This document shows positions 17,852 to 26,476 of a stretch of DNA of 64,000 bases, one piece after another. The position numbers were made by a program, and so were the translations under genes. The stretch is from UBA974 sp002292405. GTDB lineage: Bacteria > Bacteroidota > Bacteroidia > Flavobacteriales_D > Sanyastnellaceae. The stretch covers positions 372,001-436,000 of the forward strand of contig CALTBR010000001.1 in NCBI GenBank assembly GCA_943842425.1. The letters run 5' to 3'. The number at the start of each line of letters is the position of its first letter. Positions within the stretch are counted from its first letter, which is position 1. The notes beneath the pieces were generated by a model. It had not been told where the DNA came from and searched no databases. It worked only from the letters and a program-made list of their open reading frames with translations.

Positions 17852-18688
17852 ATGAGCTCAATCAGACCTAAATATCTCAAGCCAGGCGATAAAATCATGC
17901 TTGTCGCACCCGCCCGCTTCGCCTCACCAGACACCATAAAAGATGCAGCCTCGGCTGTGCTCGCTGCTGGCTTCACCCCGGTCATCCCGCCAGAACTCGA
18001 CGCTCGATACCACCAATTTGCGGGCTCTGACTCTCATCGCGCTCACCATCTCAACTCCGCTTTTCTAGATCAATCTATACGAGCAGTTTTTGCCCTTCGA
18101 GGTGGCTACGGCTCTGGTCGACTCCTTCCGCTCCTAGATTCCTCGGCCTATATTGCTGATCCAACTTGGATTATCGGCTTCTCTGACATTACCGCCCTCC
18201 ATTCGTGGTCGACGAACCTCGGAATCTCATCCCTCCACGCGCCAGTAGCCTCAACTTTAAGCTCAACATTACCTTCAGATATTGATGCAATATGGTCTAT
18301 CCTCCGAGGTGAATTTGAAATCAACTCCAAAGTAAAAGTCACGGGAGGAAATCTCAGCGTCCTCTATTCACTTCTCGGCACCCCATATTTTCCAAATGTG
18401 AGCGAATCATATCTATTTCTTGAAGACATTGATGAATATCTATACCACATAGATAGAATGTTTCTAGCGTTTAAACTCGCCGGTGTATTTGAAAATGCAG
18501 AAGGACTCATTGTCGGAACTTTCTCAGATCTACAAGACAATACAATCTCCGATGGACAAACCGTTGACAATCCATTCGGCCTTGATTTGCGAGAAATTAT
18601 ATCTTCTTACGTCCCTTCAGACTATTCGGTCAAATATGACAACCCCATGGGTCATGGAGAGAGGAACTACCCGTTAGTGTTAGGGTAA
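17852..18688 (+). CDS. LD-carboxypeptidase (peptidase family S66)
   Basis: Cytoplasmic serine peptidase family that removes the terminal D-alanine from recycled murein tetrapeptides (LdcA) or cleaves microcin C (MccF). Motifs: KPGDKIMLVAPA (about 10-21), FALRGGYGSGRLLPLLD (about 75-92), the nucleophile serine in IIGFSDITALH (about 111), the glutamate in LFLEDIDEYLYHIDRM (about 190) and the catalytic histidine in PMGHGERNYPLVLG at the very end. With 278 residues it stops about 15-20 residues short of typical members, directly after the histidine motif. The first third of the gene is far more GC-rich than the rest (see findings). Divergent from metG. Confidence 0.88.
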   Translation: MSSIRPKYLKPGDKIMLVAPARFASPDTIKDAASAVLAAGFTPVIPPELDARYHQFAGSDSHRAHHLNSAFLDQSIRAVFALRGGYGSGRLLPLLDSSAYIADPTWIIGFSDITALHSWSTNLGISSLHAPVASTLSSTLPSDIDAIWSILRGEFEINSKVKVTGGNLSVLYSLLGTPYFPNVSESYLFLEDIDEYLYHIDRMFLAFKLAGVFENAEGLIVGTFSDLQDNTISDGQTVDNPFGLDLREIISSYVPSDYSVKYDNPMGHGERNYPLVLG

Positions 18689-18717
18689 TAAATATTCAAG
18701 AGATCTTATGAATATGA

Positions 18718-18749
18718 TTGGTGAGGGGAGGAGGAGTGGGCTAAATTTG
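18718..18749 (+). promoter_or_regulatory. kbl promoter, -33/-7 type, leaderless geometry
   Basis: TTG (18718-18720), a 21-base purine-rich spacer, then TAAATTTG (18742-18749). The kbl ATG starts exactly 4 bases later at 18754. Confidence 0.6.
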
Positions 18750-18753
18750 TGTT

Positions 18754-19950
18754 ATGTACGGAAAAATGAAATCACATATCCAGCAAGAGCTCGAAAATAT
18801 TGAGGAGGCTGGTCTTTTTAAAAGTGAACGAATTATAGCCACGTCTCAGGATTCAGTTATTAAGCTGACTGACGGAACTGAAGTTCTTAATTTTTGTGCG
18901 AATAATTATCTCGGGTTAAGTAACCATCCAAGGGTGGTTAAGGCAGCGAAAAAGACGTTAGATACACACGGGTTTGGGATGAGTTCTGTGAGATTTATTT
19001 GTGGGACACAAGATATCCATAAGGAACTTGAGAAGACGATTGCAGATTTTCATCAAACCGATGACACTATACTCTACGCAGCCGCTTTTGATGCTAACGG
19101 AGGAGTTTTCGAGCCACTTTTAACATCTGAAGATGCAATCATTTCAGATTCTCTTAACCACGCTTCGATTATTGACGGAGTGCGTCTTTGCAAAGCAAAG
19201 AGATTCCGCTATGCTAACAACGATATGATTGATCTTGAGACTCAGCTTCAGGCAGCAACCGAAGCTAATTCTCGTTTTAAAATTATTGTAACTGACGGTG
19301 TGTTTTCTATGGACGGATATGTTGCAGAGATAGGGAAAATATGTGACCTAGCTGACAAGTACGACGCTTTAGTAATGGTGGACGAGTGCCACGCAACTGG
19401 TTTTATCGGCAAAACGGGTAGAGGATCAATCGAGCTACGCGAGGCGCTTGGCAGAGTGGATATTATAACGGGTACTCTTGGAAAAGCTCTCGGCGGCGCG
19501 ATGGGCGGATTTACAACAGGACGTAAAGAAATTATCGAACTTCTACGCCAACGTTCTCGTCCCTACCTCTTTTCAAATTCTCTTGCACCGACAATAGTAG
19601 GGGCATCAATTGAAGTCTTTAAGATGCTCGAGGAAAGCACTGAGCTTCGCGACCGTCTCGAGGAGAACACCAAGTATTTCAAAAACGGACTTCGCAATGC
19701 AGGACTACCTTTCAATGACGGCGAGTCAGCGATCGTTCCCGTTATGCTTGGCGATGCACGCCTTTCTCAAAATATAGCGAATCGCCTGCTCGAAGAAGGA
19801 ATATACGTAATAGGATTTTTCTTCCCAGTGGTGCCTAAAGGTGCAGCTCGAATCAGAGTCCAGCTCTCAGCGGCCCATACGAAAGAACATCTTGACCGTG
19901 CTTTGGCCGCTTTTGAAAAGGTAGCACGCGAACTAGGTGTTATCGATTAG
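18754..19950 (+). CDS. kbl: Glycine C-acetyltransferase (2-amino-3-ketobutyrate CoA ligase)
   Basis: PLP enzyme of the alpha-oxoamine synthase family that splits 2-amino-3-ketobutyrate with CoA into glycine and acetyl-CoA, the second step of threonine breakdown. It is 398 residues, normal for Kbl. Motifs: NFCANNYLGLS (about 47-57), SVRFICGTQDIHKELE (about 78-93), the DECHATGF aspartate/histidine segment, and the PLP lysine in TGTLGKALGGAMGGF (about 245). AONS/KBL paralogues (BioF, serine palmitoyltransferase) are possible, but the GTQDIHKELE and whole-length agreement favour Kbl. No threonine dehydrogenase gene is adjacent. The FAD oxidoreductase follows after one base. Confidence 0.9.
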   Translation: MYGKMKSHIQQELENIEEAGLFKSERIIATSQDSVIKLTDGTEVLNFCANNYLGLSNHPRVVKAAKKTLDTHGFGMSSVRFICGTQDIHKELEKTIADFHQTDDTILYAAAFDANGGVFEPLLTSEDAIISDSLNHASIIDGVRLCKAKRFRYANNDMIDLETQLQAATEANSRFKIIVTDGVFSMDGYVAEIGKICDLADKYDALVMVDECHATGFIGKTGRGSIELREALGRVDIITGTLGKALGGAMGGFTTGRKEIIELLRQRSRPYLFSNSLAPTIVGASIEVFKMLEESTELRDRLEENTKYFKNGLRNAGLPFNDGESAIVPVMLGDARLSQNIANRLLEEGIYVIGFFFPVVPKGAARIRVQLSAAHTKEHLDRALAAFEKVARELGVID

Positions 19951-19951
19951 T

Positions 19952-21046
19952 ATGCCCGCTGCAATCTCGGATAAATTTATTATTGTTGGTGCCGGACTTG
20001 CCGGAACGCTTATGGCCTGGGAGCTAGAGAAGCGGGGAGTAAATTATGAGGTTTGGGATGCCCCTAAGAATTCATCAAAATCCTCACTAACCCAGACCCA
20101 TATGTCTCCCTCAAACACTTCAAACCAAGCCTCACGTGTTGCAGCAGGAATGTTTAATCCGGTGTCGTTTAAAAGAATAGTCGAAGTGTGGAATGCAAGG
20201 GAGCATATGGACGTGATGCGTGAGACGTATCTAAAGATAGAGTCTTTCTTAAAGATACCGGGTAAAATTCTTCATAAGTCTCCTATTATGAGAGTCTTCC
20301 CGAATTCACAGTATAGAATGCTTTGGGAAAAGCGATTAAAAGATGAACATACGGTTTCACAATTTATAAGGCCAGTTAGTAATGAAGTGCCAGATGATAT
20401 TGTTGCTCCACACGGTTTCGGAGTAGTGCCTGAAGCTGGTTGGGTCGATTTGCCACTTTTACTGGATTCTTTTCGTTCTTTTCTTGAATCCAAAGGGAAA
20501 TTTAGAGAAAAAACGTATAATTCTAAGTTTGATGACGAATTTCAAACATCAAACTTTATAGACTGCAGGGGAGTAGGAGCAATAGAAGATTTCGTTAAAC
20601 ACAATCTTAGAATTCAATCAGATCACGGAGAGGTGCTCACTCTAAAGTCAAACATAAAAACGAAAAACATGTGTGTGAACAGAGTCAAATGGCTCCTTCC
20701 CAGAGGAAATCACACTTATAAATTAGGCGCAACATACAAGTGGGATGTTGTAAAAAGTCAACCTACTGAAGAAGGTAGAGATGAACTTCTAACAGGCATT
20801 AAGCCCATCATATCATCTGAAGTTTTCGATCATTTCGAGATAATGAATCAAGAGACAGGCTTAAGGCCCGCTTCAAAAGACAGAAGACCTTATGCAGGAA
20901 AAATGAATGAAAACACATACATTCTCAATGGATTTGGTACGAGGGGAGTATTGATTGGTCCGGCGACCGCAGCGCATTTAGTTAGGTTTATTTTTGAGGA
21001 TAAAGAGCTGCCAAAGGAAATAAACATAGCCAGATATTCTTCTTAA
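19952..21046 (+). CDS. FAD-dependent oxidoreductase (DAO family)
   Basis: A 364-residue flavoprotein with the Rossmann FAD-binding motif FIIVGAGLAGTLMAWELEKRG near the N-terminus, an SRVAAGMFNPVSFKRI segment after it, and the family's C-terminal TGLRPASKDRRPYAG and ILNGFGTRGVLIGPATA, where the isoalloxazine ring binds. Such proteins oxidise amino acids such as glycine or sarcosine, or the tRNA-wobble intermediate in MnmC; the substrate is not readable. I chose the ATG at 19952, one base after the kbl stop, over a GTG at 19937 inside kbl. Co-transcription with kbl hints at glycine/amino-acid metabolism, but this is inference. Confidence 0.82.
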   Translation: MPAAISDKFIIVGAGLAGTLMAWELEKRGVNYEVWDAPKNSSKSSLTQTHMSPSNTSNQASRVAAGMFNPVSFKRIVEVWNAREHMDVMRETYLKIESFLKIPGKILHKSPIMRVFPNSQYRMLWEKRLKDEHTVSQFIRPVSNEVPDDIVAPHGFGVVPEAGWVDLPLLLDSFRSFLESKGKFREKTYNSKFDDEFQTSNFIDCRGVGAIEDFVKHNLRIQSDHGEVLTLKSNIKTKNMCVNRVKWLLPRGNHTYKLGATYKWDVVKSQPTEEGRDELLTGIKPIISSEVFDHFEIMNQETGLRPASKDRRPYAGKMNENTYILNGFGTRGVLIGPATAAHLVRFIFEDKELPKEINIARYSS

Positions 21047-21143
21047 ACTCACCTTACTAACTATTCTAATCCCACACATTTATAAGTTAGGAACCCATCT
21101 TATCAAATGAGCTACGAGCATCAGGAGTAGTTAACTTCTTAAG

Positions 21144-22295
21144 ATTCTCAGTCTCGGAATTAGAAATATTTATCTTCTACTTTTTGCGATAGCGATTTCG
21201 CTTTCATTCTCTTGGTTACAATCTGATCAGGGAGGTCCTAAGCTTGACAAGGCTAACACGATTGCCATTACAAAACAAGCTTTGTTATTTATGGGAAGGG
21301 GTCAGCAACCGGACAATAAGGTCCCCATCACTCCAGATGAGATCGGAGATATGGCTGTAGCCGTTAATCGACTGGCAGATGGACTTAACAAAACCAGGAA
21401 ATTTTCTGAAGCTGTGGGTTCGGGAGATTTCAACGCTCCGTATGAACCACTTAGTGATGATGATTCTTTAGGTCATGCTCTTTTAAGTATGCGCGACGAT
21501 TTGGCCGCCACAGAAATACAACTTGCGCAAAAGGTGGAGGATAGGACGGCAGAAATGTCCAAGCAAAAGAAAAGAGCGGAAGACCTATACAGCGATCTGC
21601 GCGACAGTATAAACTATGCATTGAGGATTCAGGAATCCATTCTACCAACTGAAAAAGAAGTCTCAGAGGTTTTCGATAACTCAGCCGTTTTCTATCGACC
21701 CAGAGATATCGTTTCCGGAGACTTCTACTTTTTCCGCTCAGTGGGTAGAGTTATACTTATAGCAGCGGTTGATTGTACAGGGCATGAAGTGCCTGGAGCA
21801 TTTATGAGCCTGGTTGGATATAACGCCTTGAGTCATGTAACAAAGGTTTTCACAGAACCTAGTAAAATTCTAGATAGACTTAACTCTGCTGCTTTGGAAG
21901 TTCTTAGTTCGGAAACCTCACCAGACCATCTTCAAGACGGGATGGATCTTGTAATGTTAGCTGTGGATATGGAAAAAATGGAGCTCCTATATTCAGGGGC
22001 AAACAACCCTTTGTATATTGTTAGAGAAGGAGAACTCCATGAAATGAAAGCGGATAAATTTGCTATAGCCTCCTTCACACCAGATTCTAAGTCTTACACC
22101 CAGCAGGTTTACCCTCTTGAGCAGGGAGACACCATCTTTGCTTCCACAGACGGATTTGTTGATCAATTCGGAGGGCCATTGGGAAAAAAATACATGCGCC
22201 GCCGTTTCAGAGAACTGTTAGTTAGACTTGCTGAATTGCCTATAATTAAGCATAAAGATGAATTGGCAAAAGAGTTTGACAGTTGGAAGGCATAA
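21144..22295 (+). CDS. PP2C/SpoIIE-type serine phosphatase with HAMP-like region; non-canonical start
   Basis: The C-terminal ~240 residues are a SpoIIE/RsbU PP2C domain: RIQESILPTE, FYRPRDIVSGDFY (metal-binding Asp), AAVDCTGHEVPGAFMSLVG, DGMDLVMLAVD and FASTDGFVDQFGG. A HAMP-like stretch and coiled coil (QLAQKVEDRTAEMSKQKKRAEDLY) precede it. From 21282 (TTG) a 337-residue protein is possible. The same frame is open back to a TAA at 21132-21134 and encodes a membrane segment (NIYLLLFAIAISLSFSWLQ), but contains no ATG, GTG or TTG before 21282. I set the start at an ATT at 21144, 4 bases after TAACTTCT. Probably regulates a partner-switching or stress pathway by dephosphorylating an unidentified protein. 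Confidence 0.7.
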   Translation: MLSLGIRNIYLLLFAIAISLSFSWLQSDQGGPKLDKANTIAITKQALLFMGRGQQPDNKVPITPDEIGDMAVAVNRLADGLNKTRKFSEAVGSGDFNAPYEPLSDDDSLGHALLSMRDDLAATEIQLAQKVEDRTAEMSKQKKRAEDLYSDLRDSINYALRIQESILPTEKEVSEVFDNSAVFYRPRDIVSGDFYFFRSVGRVILIAAVDCTGHEVPGAFMSLVGYNALSHVTKVFTEPSKILDRLNSAALEVLSSETSPDHLQDGMDLVMLAVDMEKMELLYSGANNPLYIVREGELHEMKADKFAIASFTPDSKSYTQQVYPLEQGDTIFASTDGFVDQFGGPLGKKYMRRRFRELLVRLAELPIIKHKDELAKEFDSWKA

Positions 22296-22342
22296 GAAGA
22301 ACAGGTCGATGATGTCCTAGTAATTAGTATTAGGATATAATT

Positions 22343-22513
22343 AGGGTTGTAACTAAAAGCAAAAGAAACTTACATCCCGTCGTAGACGAAGAGGGGATTC
22401 TTATTGGTTTACTTGATCTCCAAGATATACACCAAATAATGTATGATAGAGACAAGTATGAGACCACGACGTATCTAACTCTCGTTTGTTTGGAGCATAT
22501 AGAAAGTGGTTGA
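22343..22513 (+). pseudogene. CBS-domain remnant, possibly from a ClC-type chloride channel
   Basis: Between the phosphatase gene and the convergent hydrolase gene, one plus frame reads VVTKSKRNLHPVVDEEG, then ILIGLLDLQDIHQIMYDRD, then KYETTTYLTLV before a TGA at 22511. This is a recognisable CBS-domain strand-helix pattern, closest in my judgement to the C-terminal CBS region of Bacteroidota ClC channels. The frame has no start codon, is closed upstream by TAG at 22331-22333, and the rest of the gene is absent. I read it as a decayed fragment. Confidence 0.6.
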
Positions 22514-22537
22514 AAGAAACCAGCGGGGATTAATCCT

Positions 22538-23317
22538 TTAATAATTTAAAAACTCAGATGTGGTTTCCAAAAACAGCTCGGGTTCTTCAGCATGTAGCCA
22601 ATGGCCTGAGTTTTCAAGGCAAACATTTTCCAATTGTAAGTAAAGTTCTTCTAGTTTAACTAAATCTTTCGCGCTTACATATTCTGAAAGAGCACCATAA
22701 ATAAATAACGTGGGTATGGTGTTTATCGAAAGGTCAATACGCTTTGTTATCCCTGATAGAGTATTAGATAAGACTTCGATATTAAATCGCCATGAATACC
22801 TACCCGATTTCTCTCTCCTTAAATTCTTCATTAAAAATGGAATCAGAAATTTATCCTTACCAAGTTTAGATTCGAGAACACTCAATACTTCCTCTCGAGA
22901 GTTTGCTATAGCAGGGTTCGTCGATTTGAGTGCTTGGAAAATGGGTTCATGTTGTGGAGCGTATTCCTTAGGAGAGATATCCGCAACGATTAATTTAGCA
23001 ACTCTTTCTGGATGGTTTTCAGTAAAAAGCATCACAGTTTTCCCCCCCATGCTGTGTCCTAAAAGGCAAGCTTTTTCAATAGAATGATCATCTAAATATT
23101 TTAGAAGATCGGAAGCCATTGTTTCATAGGAATGGTTCTGTGAATGTGGACTACGTCCGTGGTTTCTTGCGTCTAAAAGGTGTACGCGAAATTCTAAAGC
23201 ATACTGCCTGGCAAGGGTGTGCCAGTTGTCAGAACTTCCTAAAAGACCATGTAAAATCACAAGATCTTTAGAATTGTCACTTCCGATTATTCTGCTATAC
23301 AGAGTAACAGCAGTCAT
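22538..23317 (-). CDS. Alpha/beta hydrolase (YbfF-like esterase)
   Basis: A 259-residue alpha/beta hydrolase. The oxyanion-hole HGLLGSSDNWH (about 23-33), LDARNHGRSPHS (about 48-59), the nucleophile Ser89 in LLGHSMGGK and the catalytic histidine in NSGHWLHAEEPELF near the C-terminus give a full Ser-Asp-His triad; the pattern is that of YbfF-type carboxyl esterases. The natural substrate is unknown. The start codon overlaps the pdxJ stop by 4 bases, so the two are co-translated. The same pairing is frequent in Bacteroidota. Confidence 0.88.
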   Translation of the reverse strand: MTAVTLYSRIIGSDNSKDLVILHGLLGSSDNWHTLARQYALEFRVHLLDARNHGRSPHSQNHSYETMASDLLKYLDDHSIEKACLLGHSMGGKTVMLFTENHPERVAKLIVADISPKEYAPQHEPIFQALKSTNPAIANSREEVLSVLESKLGKDKFLIPFLMKNLRREKSGRYSWRFNIEVLSNTLSGITKRIDLSINTIPTLFIYGALSEYVSAKDLVKLEELYLQLENVCLENSGHWLHAEEPELFLETTSEFLNY

Positions 23318-24066
23318 GTATACGTTACGTTATTTAAGCATGCAAGATAGTTAGCTACCGTGTTAGATAGCCCAATATATAGGGCGTCAGAAATTAGTGC
23401 GTGGCCTATGCTTACCTCATCTAAGTAGGGAACATTATTCGCAAAATCTTTAAGGTTAGAAAGATCTAAATCATGTCCAGCGTTGATGCCTAAGCCTAAT
23501 CCATGAGCGAGCGTGGCTGCCCTAGCATACGGTATTGCGGCATCCTCACCTATGACTTTGTGTTTCACCGCGTAATCCTCTGTGTAGAGTTCAATTTGAT
23601 GAGTACCAGTCAATGCAGCAGCATATATTCCCTCCTCAGATGTGTCCATAAATAAGCTTGTTCTGATCCCTGCATTAGAGAATCGGTCGATAACCTCCTT
23701 TAACATTTGCTCATTTTCTGCAACATCCCAACCCGCATTGCTTGTAATCACATTTGGCGGATCTGGAACAAGAGTCACTTGTTCTGGCTTAACCTCTAAA
23801 ACTAATTTTATAAAGCCCTCAGATGGGTATCCCTCAATATTAAATTCACGGTGTACTAATGGACGTAAATGTCGTACATCTTGATAGGTAATGTGTCTCT
23901 CATCAGGTCTTGGATGTACAGTTATTCCTTGTGCGCCGAAAGATTGAATACGTGTTGCGGCCAGCAGTAAATCAGGAATAGATCCACCTCTCGCATTACG
24001 CAAAGTGGCAATTTTATTTACGTTTACACTTAGCCTTGTGTTTTGTACCTTCGAACTGTCAGACAT
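23314..24066 (-). CDS. pdxJ: Pyridoxine 5'-phosphate synthase
   Basis: TIM-barrel enzyme that condenses deoxyxylulose 5-phosphate and 1-amino-3-hydroxyacetone 3-phosphate to pyridoxine 5'-phosphate in the DXP-dependent B6 pathway, using the product of dxs at the left edge. Motifs: LSVNVNKIATLRNARG (about 12-27), ITVHPRPDERHI (about 49-60) and GLGINAGHDLDLSNL near 195. The 250-residue length is slightly above the usual 238-243. The ATG lies exactly 4 bases after TAATTTTG (24078-24071). Divergent from the CBS/nadK operon. Confidence 0.95.
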   Translation of the reverse strand: MSDSSKVQNTRLSVNVNKIATLRNARGGSIPDLLLAATRIQSFGAQGITVHPRPDERHITYQDVRHLRPLVHREFNIEGYPSEGFIKLVLEVKPEQVTLVPDPPNVITSNAGWDVAENEQMLKEVIDRFSNAGIRTSLFMDTSEEGIYAAALTGTHQIELYTEDYAVKHKVIGEDAAIPYARAATLAHGLGLGINAGHDLDLSNLKDFANNVPYLDEVSIGHALISDALYIGLSNTVANYLACLNNVTYT

Positions 24067-24070
24067 AAGG

Positions 24071-24078
24071 CAAAATTA
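24071..24078 (-). promoter_or_regulatory. -7 element of pdxJ
   Basis: On the minus strand TAATTTTG (24078-24071) matches TAnnTTTG; the pdxJ ATG follows after exactly 4 bases. It sits in the 16-base gap between pdxJ and the divergent CBS-protein gene. Confidence 0.45.
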
Positions 24079-24082
24079 ACTC

Positions 24083-24733
24083 ATGAGAGCCCAGAAACTA
24101 TTAACTTTTGATCTTCCCTTACTCCTACCTATTGATAAGGTTTCTCGGGCTATCAGCCTGATGGATGAATACAAGGTGGCTCATCTGCCTATTGTTGTCG
24201 AAGATCACTTTCAAGGGCTGATTAAAGAGGAAGATTTACTTGAGCATGAAGACACAGCTGTTTTAGCTGAGGTTGCGACTTATCAGATTAGCGTTGACCC
24301 GAACCTTCACCTTTATGATGTTGTAGCCCAAATGTCACGTGACGAAGTAGATATCCTACCTGTCGTATTTCAGGGGAAATACATGGGGAGCATTGATAGA
24401 GGAGCTGTCATGAGCTTCCTGACTAAAGAAGTCGGTTGGGGTTTAGAAGGGAGTACCGTTATTTTAGAAATCACATCTGCTAAGTATAGTTTAGCTGAAA
24501 TTTCTAGACTGGTTGAGGAGAATAGCACTCAGATAACGAGCTTTTTTTTGACACAAAAAGACTCAGGGGTTCTTATTGTGACGATAAAATTAAACACTAC
24601 GAAAATTGCGGCAATACTCTCATCATTTGAACGTTTCGATTACAAAATATTGACTTTCTTTAATTCTCCAGAGGTTGAGGACGAACTTCGCAGCAAGTTT
24701 GACGCCTTTATGCGTTATCTAGAAACGGATTAA
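24083..24733 (+). CDS. CBS-domain protein
   Basis: A 216-residue soluble protein with two tandem CBS domains (about 1-120; HLPIVVEDHFQGLIKEEDL and DILPVVFQGKYMGSIDRG) that usually bind adenosine nucleotides. A C-terminal ACT-like region of about 80 residues (VILEITSAKYSLAEISRLVEE) follows. It is first in the plus-strand operon leading through nadK, porG, uppS and bamA, a position conserved across Bacteroidota. Adjacent placement suggests nucleotide sensing tied to NAD kinase or envelope genes, but this is inference. Confidence 0.85.
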   Translation: MRAQKLLTFDLPLLLPIDKVSRAISLMDEYKVAHLPIVVEDHFQGLIKEEDLLEHEDTAVLAEVATYQISVDPNLHLYDVVAQMSRDEVDILPVVFQGKYMGSIDRGAVMSFLTKEVGWGLEGSTVILEITSAKYSLAEISRLVEENSTQITSFFLTQKDSGVLIVTIKLNTTKIAAILSSFERFDYKILTFFNSPEVEDELRSKFDAFMRYLETD

Positions 24734-24752
24734 GCCCAGTAAATCACAATTT

Positions 24753-25631
24753 ATGCGCATAGCTTTATTTGGAAAACCATTCAAGCAAAAATACAATGAT
24801 GCGGTTCAGCATCTTGTAGATCGTATTCAAGGTATAGATTCTGAGGCTCTTGTTTACGCAGAGTTTATGGATTTGCTAAATAAATCAACTAAAGTTCCTT
24901 CGACTTTTAAAACATTTTCTTGTGCTGAAGATATAGAGGGTTATGATGTTTTATTTTCTGTGGGTGGAGATGGTACATTTCTTGAATCATGTACTTTAGC
25001 TTCGGAAAAAGGCATTCCTATTATGGGCATCAATACCGGTACATTGGGATTTCTTTCTAATGTGGGAACAGACTCTATTGACGATGCGATTGATGCAATA
25101 ATGTCTGGAAATACTTGGATAGATGAACGTTGTCTTTTAAAAGTTGAATCTGAAGGAATAGATCTTGGTAAATTTCCTTACGCTTTAAACGAAGTGGCGA
25201 TTCATAAACGAGATACAGCAAGCATGGTCGTTGTTGAAGTTCATCGTGAGGATAGATTTGTAAATACTTACTGGGCTGACGGCCTAATCGTATCAACGGC
25301 AACAGGATCTACAGCATATAGTCTAAGTGCAGGTGGTCCAATAATTTCCCCAAGTTCTCAGGTCGTAGTAATTAACCCTATCGCACCACATAATCTTACA
25401 AATCGTCCTTTGATTGTTCCTATAGAAGGTGAGATTACTCTTTCACCTGATGGGCGTGACGCAAGTTTTTTACTGTCATTAGATAGCCGTTCTTTTCGAA
25501 TTGATGCAAGGTCTAAAGTCACAATAAATCCAGCTCCGTTTAAAGCTAAATTTTTAAACCTAGAGCATCAAAATTTCTTTAATATTATCCGATCTAAGAT
25601 GCATTGGGGAATTGATCCGCGCGAACGATGA
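24753..25631 (+). CDS. nadK: NAD kinase
   Basis: Phosphorylates NAD to NADP. The signature FSVGGDGTFLES (GGDG at 71-74) binds the nucleotide diphosphate. Further conserved features are GINTGTLGFLSNV (about 91-103), NEVAIHKRD (about 149-157) and the C-terminal ATGSTAYSLSAGGPII segment (about 183-198). Length 292 is typical. The final ATGA overlaps the next gene by 4 bases, indicating translational coupling to porG. Confidence 0.96.
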   Translation: MRIALFGKPFKQKYNDAVQHLVDRIQGIDSEALVYAEFMDLLNKSTKVPSTFKTFSCAEDIEGYDVLFSVGGDGTFLESCTLASEKGIPIMGINTGTLGFLSNVGTDSIDDAIDAIMSGNTWIDERCLLKVESEGIDLGKFPYALNEVAIHKRDTASMVVVEVHREDRFVNTYWADGLIVSTATGSTAYSLSAGGPIISPSSQVVVINPIAPHNLTNRPLIVPIEGEITLSPDGRDASFLLSLDSRSFRIDARSKVTINPAPFKAKFLNLEHQNFFNIIRSKMHWGIDPRER

Positions 25632-26476
25632 AAGGCAAAATATATTTACTATTATTTGGGCTAATTGCAGCAATAAGTCCGGAATCGACAGCCCAAACTT
25701 TTCAAAGTTCTAGCGCAGAAATTGGTTATCAAATAGGGACTTCATATTATCTCGGAGACCTCAACCCCAACAATCCGCTTAGTGTTAGACAGCACGTAAC
25801 ACAGGGGGGATATTATAGGCATAATTTTAATTCAAGAGTGGGAGTGAGACTTCAGATTTTACAGGGAGTAGTTGAGGCTTGGGATGAAGATAGTCAGAGT
25901 TCTTGGGCTCAGAATAGAAATTTGCATTTTAGAAATAAAATTGTTGAATTTTCGATTTCTGGAGAGATCAACTACATTGATCATGTTATGGGGAATCCTG
26001 ATGATAGGCTTACTGGATATTTGACTGCGGGATTAGCGTATTTCTCACATGATCCAGAGGCAAAGGATAGTTTTGGGAATTGGCATCCCTTGCAGCCATT
26101 AGGTACTGAAGGTCAGGGTTGGGTTTTTGACACGGATCCTTATAAACTAAGTGGCTTAGCTATCCCTGTTGGTATGGGTTTTAAAATTAATTTAGGTTCT
26201 TCTTTAGCTTTTCAATTGGAATGGGGGATTAGAAAGACTTGGACTGATTACTTAGACGATGTCAGTACATCCTATGTTAACCCTGTTGAAATCAGACAAG
26301 CTCGTGGAGATTTGGCCTTTGAAATGGCTGATAGAATACTCGTTTTACCAGATGGAGTTTCTTCATCAGAGGGCTTGCAAAGAGGTGATCCAGGACTTGA
26401 TGACAAATACGGTTATTTCCTTGCTTCAATTGCCTTTAGAGTTAGCAAGAAACCTACTTCATGCTGGAATCAATGA
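25628..26476 (+). CDS. porG: Type IX secretion system protein PorG-like (DUF6089)
   Basis: A 282-residue outer-membrane protein: signal peptide (about 1-22), then EIGYQIGTSYYLGDLNPNNP, typical of the DUF6089 family, followed by beta strands and a long loop. In Porphyromonas gingivalis the T9SS gene porG lies just upstream of uppS, bamA and two ompH genes, exactly the order seen here, and this is the basis for the name. The presence of a T9SS cargo protein at 14-15 kb fits. It overlaps nadK by 4 bases and uppS by 4 bases. Confidence 0.75.
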   Translation: MKGKIYLLLFGLIAAISPESTAQTFQSSSAEIGYQIGTSYYLGDLNPNNPLSVRQHVTQGGYYRHNFNSRVGVRLQILQGVVEAWDEDSQSSWAQNRNLHFRNKIVEFSISGEINYIDHVMGNPDDRLTGYLTAGLAYFSHDPEAKDSFGNWHPLQPLGTEGQGWVFDTDPYKLSGLAIPVGMGFKINLGSSLAFQLEWGIRKTWTDYLDDVSTSYVNPVEIRQARGDLAFEMADRILVLPDGVSSSEGLQRGDPGLDDKYGYFLASIAFRVSKKPTSCWNQ

